Shown here piece after piece: positions 60,801 through 64,000 of a stretch of DNA of 64,000 nucleotides. Numbering within the stretch: the first letter of the stretch is position 1; every line of letters begins with the position of its first letter. The notes below the pieces were generated by a model. It saw only the letters and a program-made list of their open reading frames with translations, was not told the DNA's origin and did not search any database. The position numbers were made by a program, and so were the translations under genes. This DNA is from Monosporascus cannonballus (Eukaryota; Ascomycota; Sordariomycetes; Xylariales): assembly GCA_004154925.1 (NCBI GenBank), contig QJNS01000010.1, positions 1 to 64,000 on the forward strand, written 5' to 3'.

Positions 60801-63662
60801 AATATATGGGACTCGTATAATCCATGGATTGTGAGATGCGTCTTTGAGGCACGGTGGTTTAACTGTCTCGTCAGCAAGATTGAGCCCTTGGACCCTATTC
60901 TTGTGCTATTCCAAGGCAGATGATCAGCGCTGCGGAACATCGTGCGATTATTATGTTATCAAAACCAACATCAACATGCCCTGGCATCAAGCCTTTCCTG
61001 CCACTAAAAACCGTACTTGACACTCGGTGGGGTGTACTTAAAAGTAGCAAAGGGCCGAGGTTATGTGGGGAGTTAAATGAGCACTAGAGAGTACCTCTCA
61101 AGAGGGACGTTCCGCGGACTCTTGAAGGATCCCTCTAGTAAGATGCTAAGGGAGTCGTACGAAAAGGTTATAGCGGAAGTGATGTGCTGCTGAGACCGGT
61201 GGTTACCAGCCTGCCAGCCGTGAAAAGTGCTGATCTCGCAGTCGGAGTCACACTTCGGGATGTGGTATTAGAAGAGGACCCCAACTTTACCGAGATCAAA
61301 GTTATCTTGAGTAATACAAGGGATGCCATACGACAGCGGCGGCGGCGGCGGTGGGCCATTGAAAGCACACCCCAGCGCCCTGAACCTCAATCCCTTCCTG
61401 GTTAGTGCAGTAGAATGGGTGCCACAACACCGGGTCCTGTTTGGCTGTTTCAGTTGGATCTAAAGTCCACTGGCTAGGATGCTTCTTGGTCCCACCATAA
61501 GACATGCCAAATTTCGGTTCAGAGATGTCCTACTGCGGCTTTCTGTTCACCGTAGCTGGGTCCAAGTTAGGACCGTGGAAGGGAGAATGACCTGCAGCGG
61601 TGTTGGCTTGGACAGAGGAGTAGGGCGACAAACAGCGAGGAATAAGCATGGGCTGAGAGTTGCACCTCATAGACGTGCAGATCTTCGTAATAGTCCGGTA
61701 CGGTATCTATCAAGCTGACGTTGTGGGAACACTGAAGTTAATCCTTTGACCAAAATCCGTGGCTGAAGAGCTGGGGCTGATGGAAATGCGACCGCCTTAC
61801 TGTCCGTCATGATGGGGAACTCGCACCGACTCCGCCGATACAGCAGGCCAACCCTGGACGAAGTCGATTATGATACAACAAGAGACGGAGGCTAGTATTC
61901 TTCTGTCTTCCCGCCGAGATATGCACACGAGATTCGTCCAGTGCAGCTCATTAATGGAGCTTTTAGGTTCATGGTATCGATATTAAACTTATATTAATCC
62001 TCTGAATGTGCGGCGATAGCGCCTCCGTACCTGATGTTTCTATCCTGGGATGGTGGGTCTTCTTGTGCAAGAACCGACTGCACACGCAGGGTCGGGCCAC
62101 CAGATGACCTACCCACCCTGCCTGGGTTCTATTTTAATTTTTCACACACCGAAAGTTATCTGTGTACAAATTTTAACCCAGCGGAATGAATAAGTCTATC
62201 TACTGTTACTACATGCGTGGAAGTAAAAAGGCTCGATAGGAAGTAAAGTATTCTTCAATGCACTTTCGTTTGCACTGCTCAAGAATCGAGGTGCAGAAGA
62301 TATCAATTTTTTTGCGGCATCCTGGATATCATTCATTTACTGCGTCCTCATCAAGCGTCATATAGGATTGTTCTTTCCGTGCGCTGCATTCTCAAAGTTT
62401 CCCTCCAATGGGAGTCCGGCAACTGTGAGGGTCCATTGAGGACCCTTGACCATCATATCCGTAAAAGGCTAATAAGAGAGAGGGAGACCGCCCGCTAGCA
62501 AGGTTTTTTTCCTGGCGTCATTGGGGTCCCGCATTGGAGGAACTGTTGATCATAGCCTTGCCCGTTTTGGCCCAAACTGTCCTCTTCAGATCCGGACGGA
62601 GATGGAAGGTGGAAACGGCAAAAATGTTCACTGATGAAGAAGCTACAAAACGGACCGTTTTGTTAGGTCCGCCTGCGATGAAAATGGATTCCTTCAACTA
62701 CTGTAAAGCTCTGCGGCGTAAACGCTTCGTATATAGAAATGAGGGCCATTTACAACACCCGCAGCTAGTGTCCCTTGAGGTGGCCTGACTACTTTCCACA
62801 AATTCAAGACTCCTCTTTCAGCACTATAGTGCTTTAGGCTATACATGTACTAGCACATTCAAAAACACTCACATCTCACGATTAGCCGCTGTAGCCAGAT
62901 TTCACGCAGGAGAATTTGCAATAATTAGTTCTCTTTTTGCCTCTACGAGATTCCAAAGAGCGCTGTTGGTTGGCGCGTTGCACAAGCCACAGTCCTGCTT
63001 CTGCTGCCCCCCTAAAGGACTTAGTACGAACCGGTCTACGACCCCTTGTCTAACTTGAAACACATACTGGCTCTCGGTCCAGTCAGAGCCCAGCAGCAAG
63101 CCAAGATGCCCAGCGAAAACCCCCCGGCCTCTTCGACGTATTGGATGGTCTCTCTGCCACACCTTTCCCATTTTCCAGCGCTATGTGGTAGTGTGTGGGT
63201 GTGCATGTTGAGTGTGTGGTGGTGGGCGCGCGCCTGCCGAAAAAGAAACACTTCCCGTTTCTCTCGTCCTTCCCAGTCGAGAGACGCACAGCATAAGGGG
63301 GTGTGGGGAGACATGAAAGAGATTGAGTAATCGTATACATGCCAAGACGACGGTCGACTTTACCCTGGCCCTCAAAAGACAGGGAATTGGATAAGTGTTC
63401 CCTGGCTCAACATCATTTGCATGAACTCCATACAAGATGTACGCCCCCCCAAGCCCAACCCGAGTCTGTGCCAAACTTCAAGTCTATTCTTCTCCGGACC
63501 GCATTTGTTCTGTTTCGCTTCGAGAAGAGCTGGCCTCCAATCACGTACTAACAGGATTTGTTTGAATGCTCGATACCAGCAGCGTTGTGTTTACTTTCCT
63601 ACCTTTATAAGAGGGCCCACCAAGCGGGTTGACATACGGACGGCTCTTCTTACGAGATCGTC
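57816..63662. other. 5.8-kb gene-poor region
   Basis: The longest gene-free stretch of the right half. On the minus strand at 58690-58330, decayed protein-like text is visible across two frames (TETQWVSIQCASILTSL, RILEIDEKLQDACPPLGLSD, LGARIIFVKQ, then YAPLSVFHGWIGSTTVD). It suggests a broken gene of unknown family. Elsewhere open frames are short and unconvincing. No tRNA, rRNA or transposon is recognised. Confidence 0.45.
58330..58690 (-). pseudogene. Possible decayed protein-coding fragment
   Basis: Continuous, compositionally protein-like sequence in one minus frame from about 58690 to 58416 (RLEEASTFICHGPTE, SLSSNGKTLERSCRILEID, LQDACPPLGLSDLGARIIF). It is followed in a shifted frame by NNYAPLSVFHGWIGSTTVD to 58330. 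The LGARIIFVKQR and PLSVFHGW segments resemble fungal multi-domain proteins of unknown function that I cannot name. It has no start, no splice support and a frame change. Confidence 0.3.
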
Positions 63663-64000
63663 ATGTCTTTAGGGAAAGAACCACTTCCGGAGGCAGTCCA
63701 ACAGAATGCGGAGGGAACCGAGGACACTGGGGGACTGAGCGGACTTACACACGAGCGCACCAGCAATAGCTATATATCACAGACAACGTACGACGCAGAC
63801 TTACTCGACGAGTTCGCTGATGTGGATGAGCATTGCCTCATTGAGGAGGCCGCCATCATGGATACCGAAGAGAGCAAGAAACAGGAGCTCGAAGATGAGC
63901 CGCCGGCGCTTCCAGAGAGAAGCACTCTTAGGGCATCGAGGCTTCTTGACAATCTAAAGCTTAACTCGATCGAATCTGCGAGACAATCACTCAACACAAC
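63663..64000 (+). CDS. N-terminal part of an unrecognised acidic protein (runs off the window)
   Basis: An open frame from the ATG at 63663 to the window end (at least 112 residues, no stop). The sequence is hydrophilic and acidic: MSLGKEPLPEAVQQNAEG, YDADLLDEFADVDEHCLIEE, ESKKQELEDEPPALPE, then RASRLLDNLKLNSIESARQS. It looks like a disordered N-terminal region of a larger regulatory or trafficking protein. The minus-strand open frame over the same bases is a shadow. I do not recognise the family. Confidence 0.6.
   Translation, partial: MSLGKEPLPEAVQQNAEGTEDTGGLSGLTHERTSNSYISQTTYDADLLDEFADVDEHCLIEEAAIMDTEESKKQELEDEPPALPERSTLRASRLLDNLKLNSIESARQSLNT

Overview
This window looks like part of a filamentous ascomycete chromosome (Pezizomycotina). 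The evidence is short GT-AG introns of about 45-90 bases, fungal secondary-metabolism genes, an ELO-type fatty-acid elongase, an HDA2/3-type chromodomain protein, and a long AT-rich block. That block is decayed almost only by C-to-T and G-to-A changes, the footprint expected of repeat-induced point mutation (RIP). The window divides into a GC-balanced but broken metabolic patch (1-12.6 kb), an AT-rich transposon nest (12.6-39.55 kb), a decayed border (39.6-41.6 kb) and an ordinary gene neighbourhood (41.6-64 kb).

Left patch. A fungal O-methyltransferase gene on the minus strand is split by a complete Ty1/copia retrotransposon (894-6909, 221-bp LTRs, ATAGG target duplication); its reading frame resumes exactly across the insertion. 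Divergent from it is an adenylate-forming (AMP-binding) enzyme gene with two nonsense codons and one frameshift, whose 3' end reads into an NmrA-like C-terminus. An intact SnoaL-like gene follows. Together they look like the remains of a secondary-metabolite cluster. Four nonsense codons in the two broken genes fit CpA-to-TpA changes, as if RIP spread from the adjacent element.

Transposon nest. The 26.9-kb block is bounded by short terminal inverted repeats (TAGGGYGAGGGAAT) with an imperfect 8-bp flanking duplication. It holds a RIP-decayed hAT-type transposase (BED finger, introns, dimerisation-like end), several long decayed unrecognised reading frames on both strands, a decayed histone H3-like gene with its own introns, and a complete RIP-decayed Ty3/gypsy chromovirus (32279-39236, CAATA duplication, C-terminal chromodomain). 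The most unusual signal is a paired 11-bp motif, (TGAAATAATCN)2, at about a dozen sites in the nest. At least five of these lie inside well-delimited predicted introns of different reading frames and both strands, and others lie near both termini. It resembles an introner-like element family or a transposase-binding repeat that has entered introns.

Right half. After a decayed CorA-like fragment come intact genes: an HDA-complex subunit with a chromodomain (41610-46297, plus), mitochondrial cytochrome c oxidase subunit VI (48727-49588, minus), a very-long-chain fatty-acid elongase (53079-54283, plus), a 6-phosphogluconate dehydrogenase paralogue (56165-57815, minus), and the 5' end of an unrecognised gene running off the window (63663 onward, plus). 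The spacers are long (up to 5.8 kb) and carry microsatellites, with no further gene I can support. A perfect G17-C17 palindrome at 50538-50571 and the C-run at the window start may be assembly junctions.
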